Positions 1 to 8,842 of a stretch of DNA of 64,000 bases are shown here, piece after piece (position 1 is the stretch's first letter; every line of letters starts with the position of its first letter). The translations under genes and the position numbers were made by a program. The notes under the pieces were generated by a model that worked only from the letters and a program-made list of their open reading frames with translations, did not search any database and was not told where the DNA came from. Origin of the DNA: Paenibacillus piscarius (GTDB taxonomy: Bacteria > Bacillota > Bacilli > Paenibacillales > Paenibacillaceae); the NCBI RefSeq assembly GCF_022234545.1, contig NZ_JAIEUI010000010.1:139514-203513 (forward strand), in the 5' to 3' direction.

Positions 1-529
1 ATTTGGCCCGCGCGCCCACGCTGCTCCGATTGTGATCGGTTTTCCGATTACATTTGGCCCGCGCGCCCACGCTGCTCCGATTGTGATCGGTTTTCCGATT
101 ACATTTGGCCCGCGCGCCAACGCAGCTCCAATTGTGATCGGTTTTCCGATTACATTTGGCCCGCGCGCCCACGCTGCTCCGATTGTTATCGGTTTTCCGA
201 TTACATTTGGCGCGCGCGCCCACGCAGCTCCGATTGTAATCGGTTTTCCGATTACATTTGGCCCGCGCGCCCACGCAGCTCCAATTGTGATCGGTTTTCC
301 GATTACATTTGGCCCGCGCGCCCACGCAGCTCCGATTGTGATCGGTTTTCCGATTACATTTGACCCGCGCGCCCTCGCAGCTCCAATTGTGATCGGTTTT
401 CCGATTACATTTGGCCCGCACGCCCACGCTGCTCCAATTGTGATCGGTTTTCCGATTACATTTGACCCGCGCGCCCACGCAGCTCCGATTGTGATCGGTT
501 TTCCGATTACATTTGGCCCGCGCGCCCAC
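1..529. repeat. 51-bp tandem repeat array with a hairpin in each unit
   Basis: Ten full hairpin cores occur at an exact 51-bp period (the CGGTTTTCCG centre recurs at 37, 88, 139 and so on to 496), with eleven copies of the ATTTGGCCCGCGCGCC segment. The array starts in mid-unit, so it probably continues to the left. Each unit holds arms TGTGATCGG and CCGATTACA around a TTTT loop, giving a 9-bp stem with one G-U pair in + strand RNA; the unit near 230 has TGTAATCGG and pairs perfectly. The core is almost invariant, while the linker varies (GCT/GCA, CCG/CCA, CAC/AAC/CTC). The array lies just beyond the 3' end of the histidine kinase gene. Function unknown. Confidence 0.97.
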
Positions 530-553
530 ACCAGTCATTTTGTGTTCGGTTTC

Positions 554-3500
554 TCACATGCATCCGTGCCCGCTCTCCCCGTCATCCGGGACCAGCACCT
601 CGCCCGTCTTCAGCTGGATATCCACGATCTCCTGCAGCGTGCCCGACAGCTCGCCCGGCGGATATGGCTTGGTCAGATATTTTTGCACATTAGCCATCAT
701 GCTCTTGTCATCCTTATCCAGCGCGGAGGAGATCACAATCGGTACCTTCTCCGTGCGCGGATCGTTCTTCAGCATCGAGATCAGATCCCAGCCATCCAGC
801 TCGTCCCCCAGCATCAAATCTACAATAATAGCAACAAAAGGGGTCTTGAGCGCCTGGTCAAAGGCTCTCTGCGGATGATAATGGTGGGTAACCCGGAAGC
901 CCTTGCCCTTCAGCTCCTCGGAGAGCAGCAGCGACAGGCTGTAATCATCTTCAACGATCATGACATCCGGCTTATGCGCCTTGCCGCTCCCCCATCGATG
1001 GGTATGCTCGTCCTCGGAATGGCCGCTCTGCCCATTCAGCACCGGAAGACGGAACCAGACGGTCGAACCTTCGCCTTCCACCGATTCAATCCCGATCGTA
1101 CCCCGCTGCTTCTCAATAATCTCCTTGCAGATGGCCAGCCCGAGTCCCGTTCCGCCGATCCGCTTCGAGGCGCTGTTATCCACCCTGCGGAACTTCTGGA
1201 ACAGCTGCCCGATCTGGTTCTTCGGGATCCCCAGCCCGTGATCCTGAACCCGCACTACGACCGAGTCCGGCTCATTATGAAGCATCACCTTGATCTCATT
1301 GCTGCCGGGGGAGAACTTGATGGCATTGCTCAGCAGGTTAGTCAGCACCTGGATAATCTTGTCCTTGTCCACCTCAACCTCAGCATTCAGCGCCGCGTCC
1401 TCCAGCAGGATATGATGGGTTCCGCTTAGCTTATACTGGTCAATTACGCTGAGGACCGTCTCGCTAAGGTTAACCTTCTCCACATTGTAGAGCTGGGTGC
1501 CCGACTCCATCCGCTGCAGATCCAGGAAGTCATTAATCAGCTCGGTCAGGCGTTTGGCCTCCTTGTGGATCGTCTCCAGATACTTCAGCTGCTTCTCCGG
1601 CTTCATCGTTCTGGACAGCAGCAGCTCGGTAAAGCCCAGCACACTGGACAGCGGGGTGCGCAGCTCATGGCTGACCGTGCTCACCAGCTCGGACTTCATC
1701 AGATCCAGCTCATACTCGCGGGTGATGTCACGGTGGACGAACAGCGTCCCGACTCGGACCTCCCGGCGGAAGACCGGAATGGCATACGCATCCACATGCT
1801 TCATGTTCTCCTGGCCAAGCGAATATTTCATCGTGCTGGAATCCATCGTGCGCTCCGACATCGCAATCTGGTAAAAGCTTCTCAGCTCCTCCGATTCATT
1901 CACCTGCTCCGTGAAGTGGTCCATCCAGCGCTCCTGCGGAATCAGCATGCCCTCCTCCCAGTCCTCATAACAGAACATTTGGCTGAGCGCCTTGTTGATA
2001 TGCTGAATGACTCCCTCCGTGTTCACAAACTGGATACCCTCATTGACATTGTTGACGATATCGTGGTTCAGCTCGCGGCCATTCTCAATTTCCTCGTACA
2101 TGAACAGGCGTTCAATCGCCAGCGCCACCCGGATCATGATGCCCTGGATTTCACTGTTCTCCTCGTCCGTGAAGGTGTGCCCGATGCGCGTTCCGCTGAA
2201 GACTGCCAGAATCTCGTCCTCTGCATTGACGACCGTTGTGTAGAAGTCATAGCAATAGACCTCCTTGGCAGCAATCCCCTGCTCGCTGGGCGTGCCTATG
2301 CGCTTCACAATATAGGACTTCTCCTGGCTGAGCCGGTACAGCATCTCCTGGCTGTTCCCGTCCAGATACCGCTCCACATTCTCCTGCGGCACCCCTTTGA
2401 CAACTGCGATCTTATCCTTAACCAGCAGGAAAAAGCTCGAATCGAACGAATACAGCCGGTTCATGAACCGGTTGAACTTCTCGGCGAATTCCTGCTTGTC
2501 CAGCGTATAGGTAATTTCATGGTTGAGCTGATTGTTCAGCTCCAGCATGATTGTCGTCTGCTCAGTGCTCTTCAGTGTCTCGGCCAGCTCCTGCTGCACG
2601 CTTTTCATGGAGGTGATGTTGTTGGCAATCAGAATATACTGGTAGATCCGGCCTTCATCATTCAGATACGGCATAATGGTCAGCTGCAGCCAGAGCGGCG
2701 TCCCGTCCTTCGCTGTAAGCTGCGTCTCCCCGCTCCAGACGCCGCCGGTTGACAGCTTGCGGATCATTGCTTCCACCTGAAGCTCCGTAATATTATGCAG
2801 CTCGAACAGACGGAAGGTGTATCCGAGAATCTCAGCGTTCTTATAACCGGTATACAGGCTCAGGTTATCATTGGCATACGTAAATACGCCTTTGTCTGAC
2901 AAAATGCCCACGGCCGAGGTCTGATCCAGCGCCTTCATCATGCTCCCGATCTCACTAAGCGACCGCTCCAGCCTGAATTGCTGATCCTGCAGCTCATCCT
3001 GCTGGGCATGCAGCTCCTCATTCTGCATCGTCAGCTCTTCTTCCTTGTCCTGGATGCTCCTCGCCATATTCAAGAAGGCTTCATAGAGCCGGCCGATCTC
3101 ATCCCGTTTATGGAGCTTACCCAGCAGAACAGCCTCACCGGCCGCTAGCGAATTCGTTGCTTCCTCCAGCCTCACCACCGGATCAACAATCGTGCGGAGC
3201 ATCCGCCAGACCAGCAGGGTGAAGAATAACAGCAGGACGCCGCTAAAAAGAAATGCAGTGAGCGTGAACAGATCCGCCTGTCTGATCGAGCGGGAGGTCA
3301 TATCCTTGAGCTGTGCATCCGAATCCGCTAAGAATTGCTTCGTATACCTCAGATAATCATTCACAGCCCGGGTACCGCCGCTCTCGGACAATTTGCGGAT
3401 TCCCGCATAATCATTGTTCTCCACCAGACGGATCACCTCTGGCAGAGTCTCGCTTTTGTACTGGCTATAGAACAGCTTCAGGTTATCCCCGTACTGGATC

Positions 3501-3829
3501 TCTTCAGGAGACAGCTTAAGCAGGGAATATCTCTCCAGCACACCGTCAAGCCCTTCCACGGCAGTATTCAGCAGCTTCAGCTCACTTCCGCTCTGGGTGG
3601 CCGCATAACCTCTGGCCCGGAAGAACAGCTCGCTCAGCATCGCTGCCAGATCGTTAATGACCTCCGTCTTGTGCACCAGCTCCTTGCGGTCTTGCTCCAG
3701 CTTCTCCTGCTGCACACTGATGTAGAAGAACAACCCGATCCCGACGGCCATAACGGCGGCGAACAAGGCGAGAATCGTCCGTATATACTTCGTTTTGATG
3801 CTGAGATCAGAGGGGTTACGGCGTTTCAC
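554..3829 (-). CDS. Hybrid sensor histidine kinase (HAMP, PAS, GAF-like, PAS, HisKA, HATPase, REC)
   Basis: This is a 1091-residue membrane-bound sensor kinase. Two N-terminal membrane segments (about residues 17-36 and 188-207) flank an extracytoplasmic helical sensor, followed by a HAMP-like region, a coiled coil near 260-290, a PAS domain near 295-410, a GAF-like region and a second PAS. The phosphoacceptor is His721 in SHELRTPLSS; the ATPase part shows NAIKFSPGS and GGTGLGLAI. A C-terminal receiver has its phosphorylatable Asp at about 1004 (IIVDLMLGD) and Lys at about 1054. The start is GTG with GGAGG nine bases upstream, overlapping the end of the preceding response regulator gene by 14 bp, so translation is probably coupled. 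The hybrid layout implies a phosphorelay with the HPt protein encoded at the head of the operon. The signal is unknown. Confidence 0.95.
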   Translation of the reverse strand: MKRRNPSDLSIKTKYIRTILALFAAVMAVGIGLFFYISVQQEKLEQDRKELVHKTEVINDLAAMLSELFFRARGYAATQSGSELKLLNTAVEGLDGVLERYSLLKLSPEEIQYGDNLKLFYSQYKSETLPEVIRLVENNDYAGIRKLSESGGTRAVNDYLRYTKQFLADSDAQLKDMTSRSIRQADLFTLTAFLFSGVLLLFFTLLVWRMLRTIVDPVVRLEEATNSLAAGEAVLLGKLHKRDEIGRLYEAFLNMARSIQDKEEELTMQNEELHAQQDELQDQQFRLERSLSEIGSMMKALDQTSAVGILSDKGVFTYANDNLSLYTGYKNAEILGYTFRLFELHNITELQVEAMIRKLSTGGVWSGETQLTAKDGTPLWLQLTIMPYLNDEGRIYQYILIANNITSMKSVQQELAETLKSTEQTTIMLELNNQLNHEITYTLDKQEFAEKFNRFMNRLYSFDSSFFLLVKDKIAVVKGVPQENVERYLDGNSQEMLYRLSQEKSYIVKRIGTPSEQGIAAKEVYCYDFYTTVVNAEDEILAVFSGTRIGHTFTDEENSEIQGIMIRVALAIERLFMYEEIENGRELNHDIVNNVNEGIQFVNTEGVIQHINKALSQMFCYEDWEEGMLIPQERWMDHFTEQVNESEELRSFYQIAMSERTMDSSTMKYSLGQENMKHVDAYAIPVFRREVRVGTLFVHRDITREYELDLMKSELVSTVSHELRTPLSSVLGFTELLLSRTMKPEKQLKYLETIHKEAKRLTELINDFLDLQRMESGTQLYNVEKVNLSETVLSVIDQYKLSGTHHILLEDAALNAEVEVDKDKIIQVLTNLLSNAIKFSPGSNEIKVMLHNEPDSVVVRVQDHGLGIPKNQIGQLFQKFRRVDNSASKRIGGTGLGLAICKEIIEKQRGTIGIESVEGEGSTVWFRLPVLNGQSGHSEDEHTHRWGSGKAHKPDVMIVEDDYSLSLLLSEELKGKGFRVTHHYHPQRAFDQALKTPFVAIIVDLMLGDELDGWDLISMLKNDPRTEKVPIVISSALDKDDKSMMANVQKYLTKPYPPGELSGTLQEIVDIQLKTGEVLVPDDGESGHGCM

Positions 3830-4190
3830 TGAGGATGTCCTCCACGAGCTGCAGCAGCTCCATCGGGCTGAACGGCTTCGGCATGAAGTAGCGGGCCCCC
3901 GCCTCCCTTGCCCGGGTACGGTCCGTTTCCTGGGCCTTGGCTGTCAGCATCATAACCCTGGTGCGCTGCTTCAGTTCAGCGTCCAGCTCGCTCAGCACCT
4001 CAATCCCGGTCATCTCCGGCATCATATAATCCAGTATCACCAGATCATACGACTCCGCTGCAAGCCGTGTGAGGGCTTCTATGCCATTCTCGGCGGTATG
4101 GATCTCTACATCCTCCAGCTCCTCCAGCGTATCCTCGATCAGCATCCGCAGCACGTCTTCGTCATCCACAATCAATATCTTTTGCCTCAT
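3816..4190 (-). CDS. Single-domain CheY-like response regulator
   Basis: This 124-residue protein is a lone receiver domain. The acidic pair DDE lies at residues 9-11, the phosphoacceptor is Asp54 (LVILDYMMPE), and the conserved Thr and Lys are near 83 and 105 (FMPKPFS). There is no output domain, so it probably acts by protein contact or as a phosphate shuttle. It lies between the HPt/GGDEF protein and the hybrid kinase, overlapping the kinase gene by 14 bp, which makes it the likely middle partner of a phosphorelay. That role is inferred from position. Confidence 0.93.
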   Translation of the reverse strand: MRQKILIVDDEDVLRMLIEDTLEELEDVEIHTAENGIEALTRLAAESYDLVILDYMMPEMTGIEVLSELDAELKQRTRVMMLTAKAQETDRTRAREAGARYFMPKPFSPMELLQLVEDILSETP

Positions 4191-4236
4191 TGCACACTCT
4201 CACCTTTCGCCTATCCCTTCCCGGGATGCACTTCAT

Positions 4237-5865
4237 TCAGAACAGAAACCTGTGGGCCAGCCGCTCGATCCGGCTCAGCAGCTCCGGCAGATGGAACGGC
4301 TTAATCACATAATCGTCCGCTCCCATCTGCAGGGCATGGATAATATCGCGCTGATCATTGCGGCCGGTCAGCATAACGACCAGGATATCAGCCTCAGGGT
4401 AACCGGCGCGCAGCTTCTCCAGCACCTCAAGCCCGTCGAGTCCGGGCATGACGCCATCCAGCAGAATAATGTATTTCTCCTCCGGGGCATACCAGTCCGA
4501 ATTCAGGAATTGCGCACCGTCAGGATAGCTGGTGACCCTGATTCCGCCAATATTCTCCGGCTCCCACAGAGAGAGATTGCCGGTGACAATCCGGCGGATC
4601 AGCGGGTCATCATCCACAATGATTACATTAAGCCGGGTATCCCTTTGCCCCTGCATAATCTCCACTGCATATACCGTGGTCTGATTTCTTCCGTTAGACT
4701 TGCTGTAGTAGAGCGCCTGATCGGCCTCCCCGACCAGCGCTTCCGCATCCTGCTCCGCTCCGCTGATCCCGGTAACCCCGCAGGAGAACGTCAGATGGAA
4801 GCTGTCGCGTCTTGCCCGGAATTCCCTGGCGGCGAAGCACTCCTGAATCCGTTCCATCACCAGCAGCGCCTGCTCCGGCGGGGTATTCGGCATGAACAGA
4901 GCGAATTCCTCGCCGCCATAGCGGCAGAAGGTGTCCTCGGTGCGGATCGACTGCCTGACCAGCTCTGAGAAGGCCAGCAGCACCTCATCTCCCGTCAGAT
5001 GGCCGTACGTATCATTGACCCGCTTGAAATAATCCAGATCCAGCAGCGCGAGCGAGAAGATCCGGCCGGTCCGCTTGTAATCCGAGATGAGCTGCTTCAT
5101 CGTCTGATTGAAATATTTGCGGTTGAACGCCCCGGTCAGCTCATCCACGATAATGGACTCCTGCCACTCCCGTTTCAGCTCGAACCGGTTCTTGATCAGG
5201 GCCAGGAACAGATCGGTATCCACCGGCTTCTGTACGTAATCCATCACCCCCAGGGAGTATGCGTGCTTCTGCACCTCTCTGGAGGTTTCCCCGCTGATGA
5301 TGAGGATCGGAATGCGCTCCTTCTTAGCCTTACCGATAATCTGGTGCAGCACATCGATCCCGCTGCGGTCAGGCAGCATAATATCGAGCAGAATCAGGTC
5401 CGGCTTGTTCTCATAGAACAGCTTCAGCCCGCGGCTGGCAGACAACGCGATGCTTACATAGTAGGTGCTCCGCTCCAGAGCCTCCCGCAGATAAGCAACC
5501 AGCTCTACATCATCATCAATGATCAGAATCTCGTATTGCGGCTCTATCCTTCCAGGGGACAGCGCATTCTCTGAATCAGGCAGTGCACCCTTCCTTTCAG
5601 GCTCGTCAAATAAACCCAGCAGAGGATACAGATAATCCCCCCACTCGGCTTCTGTCCAGCTCCGGTCATGATCCTCCGAGAAATAGAGCAGCGCGTTAGC
5701 GGAGAATGCCTCCACAGCCTGAAGTCCAACGGTGCCTGAGGTGCCCTTCAGATTATGCAGGAACCGGTAAATCTCCTTTTCCATGACCTCCGGCTGACCG
5801 GCCCATCTCTGCAGCGTTTCCCGCGTGCGCTCTTTAATCAGCTCTTTATATTTTCCCGTTGTCAT
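4237..5865 (-). CDS. HPt-REC-GGDEF-REC protein, putative diguanylate cyclase
   Basis: The protein has about 542 residues and four parts. An N-terminal HPt-like helix bundle has His37 in FLHNLKGTSG. A first receiver has Asp161 (LLDIMLPDRS). The GGDEF domain has the active-site signature GGEEF at 317-321 and an RTED inhibitory-site motif five residues before it, so it should make cyclic di-GMP. A second receiver at the C terminus has Asp470 (LLDGVMPGLD). I chose the ATG at 5865, with AAGGAG six bases upstream, over the upstream TTG at 5898, whose GAAGG lies only one base away. It heads the operon with the response regulator and hybrid kinase. Receivers on both sides of a GGDEF plus an HPt in one chain is an uncommon order. 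Confidence 0.93.
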   Translation of the reverse strand: MTTGKYKELIKERTRETLQRWAGQPEVMEKEIYRFLHNLKGTSGTVGLQAVEAFSANALLYFSEDHDRSWTEAEWGDYLYPLLGLFDEPERKGALPDSENALSPGRIEPQYEILIIDDDVELVAYLREALERSTYYVSIALSASRGLKLFYENKPDLILLDIMLPDRSGIDVLHQIIGKAKKERIPILIISGETSREVQKHAYSLGVMDYVQKPVDTDLFLALIKNRFELKREWQESIIVDELTGAFNRKYFNQTMKQLISDYKRTGRIFSLALLDLDYFKRVNDTYGHLTGDEVLLAFSELVRQSIRTEDTFCRYGGEEFALFMPNTPPEQALLVMERIQECFAAREFRARRDSFHLTFSCGVTGISGAEQDAEALVGEADQALYYSKSNGRNQTTVYAVEIMQGQRDTRLNVIIVDDDPLIRRIVTGNLSLWEPENIGGIRVTSYPDGAQFLNSDWYAPEEKYIILLDGVMPGLDGLEVLEKLRAGYPEADILVVMLTGRNDQRDIIHALQMGADDYVIKPFHLPELLSRIERLAHRFLF

Positions 5866-5937
5866 AAATAGCTCCTTAATCGGTTCCGTATCGTTCAAAC
5901 CTTCAATAAATCATATTTTACATATCGTGTCAACATT

Positions 5938-5966
5938 ATTATATACTCCCCGAAAAGCAAGCTCAA
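5938..5966 (-). promoter_or_regulatory. Predicted sigma-A promoter of the signalling operon
   Basis: On the minus strand TTGAGC (-35) and TATAAT (-10) are separated by 17 bp, about 70 bases before the ATG at 5865. A second TTGACA lies just downstream. This is a consensus match only. Confidence 0.6.
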
Positions 5967-6103
5967 ATCTGTGTCCGCCCCGACACAAAAGCTTTGGTTG
6001 ATAACTGGCCTCTCATTTGACATAATAATTGAAATCGTTCATTCCGTTAAAGCGGCAGTGAGCGAAGAATATAGAGCATATAACGGAACGGGAGGCTTTA
6101 TAA

Positions 6104-6373
6104 GTGAAGGGGATTATTACGGTACTGGGAAAAGACAAAGTAGGAATTATCGCCAAAGTATGTACATACCTCGCAGAGAACAATCTGAACATCCTGGATA
6201 TCTCGCAGACGATCGTGCAGGATTACTTCAACATGATGATGATTGTGGACATCTCCGCCCCCACCAAGTCCTTCGAGGAGATCGTGGAGGATCTTCAGCA
6301 GGTCGGCAAGGATATCGGCGTGGAGATCAAGCTGCAGCACGAAGATATCTTCAACATTATGCACCGGATTTAA
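6104..6373 (+). CDS. ACT domain protein, UPF0237 family
   Basis: This 89-residue protein is a single ACT domain (opening GIITVLGKDKVGIIAKVC), the ligand-binding fold usual in amino-acid-responsive regulation. It matches the UPF0237 family in length and sequence style. The start is GTG with GGGAGG eight bases upstream. The next gene (UPF0210) begins 25 bp downstream; these two families are often neighbours in Firmicutes, for example the adjacent pneumococcal pair SP_0238/SP_0239. The ligand is unknown. Confidence 0.92.
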   Translation: MKGIITVLGKDKVGIIAKVCTYLAENNLNILDISQTIVQDYFNMMMIVDISAPTKSFEEIVEDLQQVGKDIGVEIKLQHEDIFNIMHRI

Positions 6374-6398
6374 CCGGCAGAGAGAGGAGGAAGACCGA

Positions 6399-7757
6399 AT
6401 GATCTCACTTGTAGAAGTTCAGGAGACCAACAAAATGATCCGGGAGATGAACCTGGACGTCCGCACCATCACAATGGGAATCAGCCTGATGGACTGCGCT
6501 CATGCAGACATGAAGATTTTCAACCAGAAGGTGTATGACAAAATCACCCGCTGCGCCGAGAAGCTCGTCAAGACGGGTGAAGACCTGGAGCGCCAGTTCG
6601 GCGTGCCGATTGTTAACAAGCGGATCTCCGTCACCCCGATATCCATTGCTGCGGGTGCCGTGCATACCGACACTTATGTACCTGTCGCCCAGACACTGGA
6701 CAAGGCAGCCAAGGAGGTCGGTGTCAACTTCATCGGCGGCTATTCCGCGCTTGTGCAGAAGGGCTGCACCACCGGCGACCGGATTCTGATCGACAGTATC
6801 CCCGAAGCGCTGGCGGTCACCGAACGGGTCTGCTCCTCCGTCAATGTCGGCTCCTCGCGCAGCGGCATTAATATGGACGCTGTGAAGCTGATGGGCGACA
6901 TTATTCTGCAGACCGCCGAGCGTACGAAGGACCGTGATTCCATCGGCTGTGCCAAGCTGGTCGTCTTCTGCAATGCCGTGGAGGACAACCCGTTCATGGC
7001 CGGGGCCTTCCATGGCGTCGGGGAGCGGGAATGCGTCATCAATGTGGGCGTAAGCGGGCCCGGCGTCATCAAGCGTGCACTGGAGGAAGTGAAGGGGCAG
7101 GACTTCGAGACGCTGTGCGAGACGATCAAGCGGACAGCCTTCAAGGTGACCCGGGTCGGGCAGCTCGTAGCCCAGGAGGCCTCGAAGCGGCTGAATGTGC
7201 CGTTCGGCATCATCGACCTGTCGCTGGCACCAACGCCCGAGATCGGCGATTCCATCGCTGAGATCTTCCAGGTCATGGGCCTGGAGGAAGCCGGAGCACC
7301 GGGGACAACGGCCGCACTGGCGATCCTGAACGACAATGTGAAGAAGGGCGGCGTCATGGCCTCCTCCTACGTAGGCGGCTTAAGCGGAGCCTTCATCCCG
7401 GTCAGCGAAGACCACGGCATGATCCAGGCCGTCCAGCGCGGAGCGCTAACCCTGGAGAAGCTCGAAGCGATGACCTGCGTCTGCTCCGTAGGCCTTGATA
7501 TGATTGCCATCCCGGGCAGCACCAGCAAGGAGACCCTGTCCGGCATTATCGCGGATGAAGCGGCTATCGGCATGGTTAACAACAAGACCACCGCCATCCG
7601 CGTGATTCCGGTCATCGGCAAAGATGTTGGCGAGATGGTGGAGTTCGGCGGTCTGCTCGGCTACGCGCCGGTCATGGCAGTCAATCCGTTCAACTGTGCC
7701 GGCTTCGTCAACCGCGGCGGACGGATACCGGCGCCGATTCACAGCTTCAAGAATTAA
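6399..7757 (+). CDS. UPF0210 / DUF711 family protein
   Basis: This 452-residue protein of the UPF0210 (DUF711) family shows family-typical glycine-rich stretches (SSRSGINMDAVKLMGD, GAPGTTAALAILND, GGLSGAFIPVSEDHGM). The family has a solved pneumococcal structure but no settled reaction; a resemblance to glycyl-radical-type folds has been suggested, and I see no catalytic signature that settles it. The start is ATG at 6399 behind GGAGG, not the longer upstream frame, which would run through the ACT gene. It forms an operon with the ACT gene and ends at a strong terminator. Confidence 0.93.
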   Translation: MISLVEVQETNKMIREMNLDVRTITMGISLMDCAHADMKIFNQKVYDKITRCAEKLVKTGEDLERQFGVPIVNKRISVTPISIAAGAVHTDTYVPVAQTLDKAAKEVGVNFIGGYSALVQKGCTTGDRILIDSIPEALAVTERVCSSVNVGSSRSGINMDAVKLMGDIILQTAERTKDRDSIGCAKLVVFCNAVEDNPFMAGAFHGVGERECVINVGVSGPGVIKRALEEVKGQDFETLCETIKRTAFKVTRVGQLVAQEASKRLNVPFGIIDLSLAPTPEIGDSIAEIFQVMGLEEAGAPGTTAALAILNDNVKKGGVMASSYVGGLSGAFIPVSEDHGMIQAVQRGALTLEKLEAMTCVCSVGLDMIAIPGSTSKETLSGIIADEAAIGMVNNKTTAIRVIPVIGKDVGEMVEFGGLLGYAPVMAVNPFNCAGFVNRGGRIPAPIHSFKN

Positions 7758-7789
7758 GCGGCTTAGCGTCTAAGGTCCGGCCCTAATGC

Positions 7790-7833
7790 AAAGACACGTT
7801 GCCTCCCCCTAAGGGACGGACAACGTGTCTTTT
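7790..7833 (+). terminator. Rho-independent terminator of the ACT-UPF0210 operon
   Basis: A perfect 12-bp stem (AAAGACACGTTG with CAACGTGTCTTT) encloses a 19-nt loop and runs into T residues. It lies 32 bp after the UPF0210 stop and just before the convergent sigma factor gene. Confidence 0.9.
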
Positions 7834-7847
7834 GGTGATGCCTATCA

Positions 7848-8801
7848 TCAGTCCGCCGGCAAGGCGATCCGGGTCAGCTTCGCCGGGTCCATCAGGAGAT
7901 AGAGCTGCCCGACCCGCTCTCCGCTTCGGTCCGGGCTTAGGAGAAGCACCGCCTTAACTTCACCCTCGCAGGTAAAGATCAGAGCCGGTTCTCCATTCAC
8001 CGGCCCGGCCGTAAGCTCCCATTCGTGAAGATGATGCATCACCCTGCGCGAGGTCAGCAGCGCCGTCACTCCCTTGCGGCCTGCCATCGGCCGCAGAATC
8101 GTGTGCACCTCCCGGCCGCCGCCGTCGGCCACAAGAACCGGATGATCGCCAAGCAGCTTCAGCATACCGTCCACGTCATAGGCCGTGAAGGCAGCCGTGA
8201 AGCGCGCCAGCAGCTTCCCGTTGACAGGCCCATAACCGGAGGAGGAGGGCTTGCGGGAGGACGGCTCCGACTGCAGGACGCGCTTCGCCCGGCTGAACAG
8301 CTGGCGGCAGTTGCTCTCCGTCTTGCCGGTCATCTCAGCGATCGCAGCATAGTCATACTGGAAGGCCTCCCGCAGAACGAATACAGCCCGCTCTGCCGGA
8401 GTCAGCCGCTCCATCAGCACCAGGAACGCGTACGACAGGCTGTCCCTGCGCTCCGCCGCTGCCTCCGGCCCCTCGTCCACCCTGCTGACCGGCTCAGGCA
8501 GCCATTCCCCGATGTACGTCTCTCTGCGGCTGCGGGCCGTATTCATCAGATTGAGGCAGCGGTTAGTTACCCCTTTGGCGATATAAGCCCGGATATGCTG
8601 AATTCCGCCCCGGCCGCGGAGCTGCAGCTCGGCGAAGGTGTCCTGTACAACATCCTCCGCATCCGCCGCTGTGCCTAACATCCGGTAAGCAATGGAGAAT
8701 GCGTATCCTTTGTAGGTCTGATACAGCTCCTCGATCCCTGTGTTGTCTTCAGCCGGCGGATCAGCCGTAGCCTCAGTTGTGCAGTTATCGCCTCTATCCA
8801 C
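7848..8801 (-). CDS. ECF41-type (SigJ-like) RNA polymerase sigma factor
   Basis: The protein has about 317 residues. Sigma region 2 (SIAYRMLGTAADAEDVVQDT) and region 4 (LTPAERAVFVLREAFQYDYA) are followed by a C-terminal SnoaL-like extension with DGGG and MDPAKL motifs. That extension defines the ECF41 group, whose members control themselves through it and need no membrane anti-sigma factor. The chosen start is GTG at 8801, ten bases after AAGGAGG; a TTG at 8810 is too close to that site. It lies just downstream of a carboxymuconolactone decarboxylase-like gene, the standard ECF41 partner. Confidence 0.93.
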   Translation of the reverse strand: MDRGDNCTTEATADPPAEDNTGIEELYQTYKGYAFSIAYRMLGTAADAEDVVQDTFAELQLRGRGGIQHIRAYIAKGVTNRCLNLMNTARSRRETYIGEWLPEPVSRVDEGPEAAAERRDSLSYAFLVLMERLTPAERAVFVLREAFQYDYAAIAEMTGKTESNCRQLFSRAKRVLQSEPSSRKPSSSGYGPVNGKLLARFTAAFTAYDVDGMLKLLGDHPVLVADGGGREVHTILRPMAGRKGVTALLTSRRVMHHLHEWELTAGPVNGEPALIFTCEGEVKAVLLLSPDRSGERVGQLYLLMDPAKLTRIALPAD

Positions 8802-8842
8802 TCCCTGCAAGCCTCCTTCCCTACCTTTGCATCCCTAATGCC

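Noticed and set aside
1..529. CRISPR array
   Set aside because: The period is a constant 51 bp with nearly identical sequence throughout; there are no distinct spacers and no cas genes.
32..1429. 465-codon open frame on the + strand through the repeat array
   Set aside because: It continues antisense through the C-terminal receiver and ATPase of the hybrid kinase, and no ribosome site was seen. The frame is open because the unit is a multiple of three and the region is GC-rich.
1565..2752. 395-codon open frame on the + strand
   Set aside because: Antisense to the PAS, GAF and HisKA part of the hybrid kinase, without protein-like features.
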